Positions 35,836 through 37,717 of a stretch of 37,717 nt of DNA are shown here, piece after piece. The DNA comes from Algoriphagus sp. (GTDB lineage: Bacteria; Bacteroidota; Bacteroidia; Cytophagales; Cyclobacteriaceae): assembly GCA_021298245.1 (NCBI GenBank), contig JAJTDZ010000031.1:1-37717 (forward strand), written 5' to 3'. Position 1 is the stretch's first letter. Each line of letters begins with the position of its first letter. The position numbers were made by a program, and so were the translations under genes. The notes below the pieces were generated by a model. That model ran no database searches, was not told the origin of the DNA, and saw only the letters and a list, made by a program, of their open reading frames with translations.

Positions 35836-36867
35836 ATGTCTCTAAGCCTGCCAAAAATTATTATCCTAACTGGCTTAATTTTATCTTTAGTTCCTTTTGC
35901 AAATGCACAAGAATCCGCACATGCTTCAGGTGGAGATGCGGAAGGAGTAGGAGGTTCTGTGGCCTTTAGCATTGGTCAGGTGGTCTACAGTACGCACAGC
36001 TCTCTTGCGGGAAATGAACTTCAGGGAGTCCAACAACGCTATGAAATGGCCAAGGTGTTTTCAGCCTTGGAACTTGCGACCATTCAAACCCCTTGGTCAA
36101 AAACTCCTTCCTTGCCAACAACGGTAACGATTCAAACTACAGAAGGTCAATTCATCAGAGTTGGAGTAAATTGGGATGTTAAGCCATTAAATGTATTCAA
36201 GCGTGGGACCTATTCTCTCTTGGGATCTTTGGCATTACCTGCCTATGTAGCCAATCCTTCCAAGGTAAATGCACCATTAAAGATTCAGGTGCTTCCTAAA
36301 GCTCCTCCAAGGGATTTTAGTTTAACCAATTCCACGTTTACCGGAAAAGCCGAAACATTCTTTATTCCAGTAGGGGGATTTGCAGTAGACGATCCTTTAG
36401 ATAATATCCATGAGATCAGACTTTTAGGCGATGGATACGATAATTCTCTCTTCGAAATAAAAGGTAATATTTTGTTTTGGAGTACTGCGTCTGCAGCAGC
36501 CGGTAAGACCAAATTTACCATTATAGCTCAGGTAACCGATCGAGATGGAAATACCTTAGAAAAATTCTTTGAAATCAACAGGTTAAGGCCAGAATCAAGC
36601 TCATTAGCTATTACCAATACCTTTACTCCCAACGGTGATGGGGTAAATGAGACTTGGGGTGTGCCCGAACTTAGATTTTTCCAGAATGTAAGAATTCAAA
36701 TTTTTGACCGAGGAGGATTCCTAGTTTTTTATACCGAAGATCCAGATGTGCGTTGGGATGGAAAAAATAAGGGTAAAGACCTTCCTATTGGCACCTATTA
36801 TTGGGTGATTTCTATAAATGAAACTGGAGAAACCAGAAGGGGAATGTTGAATTTATTGAGGAAATAA
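35836..36867 (+). CDS. Secreted protein with C-terminal gliding-motility (CHU_C-type) sorting domain
   Basis: 343 residues. Signal peptide KIIILTGLILSLVPFANAQ (about 7-25). N-terminal part with HASGGDAEGVGGSVAFSIGQ, found at the start of many Bacteroidota T9SS cargo proteins. A cadherin-like segment (about 155-255, LTNSTFTGKAETFFIPVGGF to TDRDGNTLEKFFEINRL). The last about 85 residues are the CHU_C/type B sorting domain: FTPNGDGVNETWGV, NVRIQIFDRGGFLVF, WDGKNKGKDLPIGTYYWVIS. It is a T9SS cargo; its own function is unknown. The 209-base AT-rich divergent spacer (35627-35835) holds promoters that I could not place. Confidence 0.88.
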   Translation: MSLSLPKIIILTGLILSLVPFANAQESAHASGGDAEGVGGSVAFSIGQVVYSTHSSLAGNELQGVQQRYEMAKVFSALELATIQTPWSKTPSLPTTVTIQTTEGQFIRVGVNWDVKPLNVFKRGTYSLLGSLALPAYVANPSKVNAPLKIQVLPKAPPRDFSLTNSTFTGKAETFFIPVGGFAVDDPLDNIHEIRLLGDGYDNSLFEIKGNILFWSTASAAAGKTKFTIIAQVTDRDGNTLEKFFEINRLRPESSSLAITNTFTPNGDGVNETWGVPELRFFQNVRIQIFDRGGFLVFYTEDPDVRWDGKNKGKDLPIGTYYWVISINETGETRRGMLNLLRK

Positions 36868-37004
36868 TTCCGTGTACTAAGTGCAAAGTACCCTAGGAAA
36901 CTATTTTGAAAGAAAAGGTATGATCTGTAGTTAGGAAGCTAAAGAAACCTAAAAAATGAGATCTACTGGTTTAATGAAACACCAGAGATACTAAAATCTT
37001 TACC

Positions 37005-37717
37005 ATGGAAATGAAAAGAGGGCTCCTTATTTTATGTTTTTTCTTATTTTCTGTAGGTGTTTGGGCCCAAGCTCCTCAAAAGATGAGTTACCAGGCCATC
37101 ATCCGTGATGGAAGCAATGTAATCGTAGCTACTAGCCCGGTAGGAATTAGAATATCTATCGTCAAGCAATCCCCTTCAGGTATTCCAGTTTACGTAGAGC
37201 GACATACCAGGACTACCAATGCCAACGGTTTGGTGAGTCTGGAAATAGGCGGAGGAATAGCTTTAACGGGTAATTTTTTAGACATAGACTGGGCAAATGG
37301 TCCCTATTTTATCAAAACGGAGACCGATCCTTTGGGAGGGACAAATTATAGTGTAGTGGGGAGTACAGAGTTGTTGAGTGTCCCTTATGCCTTGTATGCG
37401 GTCAAAAGTGGATCGAGTGCTTCGGGCGCAACGGGAGCAACTGGTCCAGCGGGCCCACAGGGTCCAGCAGGGGCTATTGGCCCAGCGGGAGCTACGGGTG
37501 CGCAAGGCCCCATAGGATTGACAGGACCGCCGGGTCCACAGGGTCCAGCAGGGGCTATTGGCCCAGCGGGAGCTACGGGTGCGCAAGGCCCCATAGGATT
37601 GACAGGCCCAGCGGGTGCACAAGGACCGCAAGGCCTCACAGGTCCTGCAGGGGCTACGGGTCCAGCGGGTCCACAAGGCCCAACGGGTAACCCTGGCCCA
37701 GCTGGGGCTACAGGTCC
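37005..37717 (+). CDS. Collagen-like repeat protein (5' part, runs off the window)
   Basis: Translated by hand from ATG 37005; 237 codons to the window end. Signal peptide [17 protein letters not shown] (about 6-22), then a globular N-terminal domain (about 23-140) with [51 protein letters not shown] and [18 protein letters not shown], a common head of secreted Bacteroidota proteins. From about residue 142 on, uninterrupted Gly-X-Y triplets rich in Pro, Ala and Gln ([19 protein letters not shown]), which would form a trimeric collagen-like stalk. A C-terminal domain must lie outside the window. Antisense ORFs across the GC-rich triplets are shadows. Confidence 0.88.
   Translation, partial: MEMKRGLLILCFFLFSVGVWAQAPQKMSYQAIIRDGSNVIVATSPVGIRISIVKQSPSGIPVYVERHTRTTNANGLVSLEIGGGIALTGNFLDIDWANGPYFIKTETDPLGGTNYSVVGSTELLSVPYALYAVKSGSSASGATGATGPAGPQGPAGAIGPAGATGAQGPIGLTGPPGPQGPAGAIGPAGATGAQGPIGLTGPAGAQGPQGLTGPAGATGPAGPQGPTGNPGPAGATG
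37455..37616 (+). repeat. Nearly exact 81-bp tandem repeat in the collagen-like region
   Basis: 71 bases at 37455-37525 recur without change at 37536-37606, a period of 81 bp (27 codons, nine Gly-X-Y triplets); the linking ten bases are similar. Even third-codon positions are identical, indicating recent duplication. Confidence 0.9.

Noticed and set aside
37278..37676. Long antisense ORFs with Gly-Pro-rich translation opposite the collagen-like gene
   Set aside because: They mirror the GGN-CCN triplet composition of the sense gene; the sense frame has a signal peptide and family head domain.

Overview
The window reads as a chromosomal segment of a Bacteroidota bacterium, most likely order Cytophagales (Cyclobacteriaceae/Algoriphagus-like; this is inferred from gene content, not from any search). 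The indications are type IX secretion sorting domains (one type A, one gliding-motility CHU_C-like), Bacteroidota-type promoters with a TAnnTTTG -7 element, a short primary sigma factor lacking region 1.1, a bacillithiol gene (bshB1), and the conserved blocks thrS-infC-rpmI-rplT and rpsO-pnp-rpoD. Shine-Dalgarno sequences are not conspicuous, which is usual for the phylum.

Left part (1-7.7 kb, all minus strand): the 5' part of a lipoprotein glucose/sorbosone dehydrogenase, then a very tight operon read from 7.2 kb down to 1.3 kb: DtxR/MntR-type regulator, metal-binding lipoprotein, ABC ATPase, permease fused to a DtxR-like domain, second permease, exported thioredoxin and mnmE. Most junctions are ATGA overlaps. 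A perfect palindrome sits on the -33 region of the operon promoter and is a good candidate operator. The striking feature is damage. Compared with what I know of the families, mnmE, the fused permease, the ATPase and the binding protein each lack an internal segment (about 22 to 76 residues). Two of the losses also shift frame. A FAD protein at 10.0-11.2 kb looks shortened in the same way. The losses remove key parts: the H-loop of the ATPase, the first metal-ligand motif of the binding protein and the first helices of MnmE's helical domain. No gene right of 11.2 kb shows this. Either this stretch is decaying or it was mis-assembled.

Middle (7.7-20.5 kb): dapD (lysine/peptidoglycan precursor), a TPR lipoprotein, an exported DnaJ-type zinc-finger protein, a YhiN/HI0933-like flavoprotein, a YheT-like hydrolase, L-2-hydroxyglutarate oxidase, a DUF5686 outer-membrane-type protein, the translation block thrS-infC-rpmI-rplT, a small GIY-YIG protein, tRNA-Met and a truncated tRNA-Met copy, and a START-like protein.

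Right (20.6-32.4 kb): LptF/LptG-type permease, rpsO, pnp, rpoD, trxB, an M23/LysM peptidase, bshB1, pdxH, YqgE, a five-repeat DUF349 protein and tRNA-Thr with its own promoter and terminator. The last 5 kb is a surface/secretion cluster: the DUF1800-DUF1501 pair (the latter with a Tat signal and a T9SS sorting domain), a CHU_C-type secreted protein and the start of a collagen-like protein with an almost exact 81-bp tandem repeat.

I found no CRISPR array, transposase, phage gene or obvious defence system.
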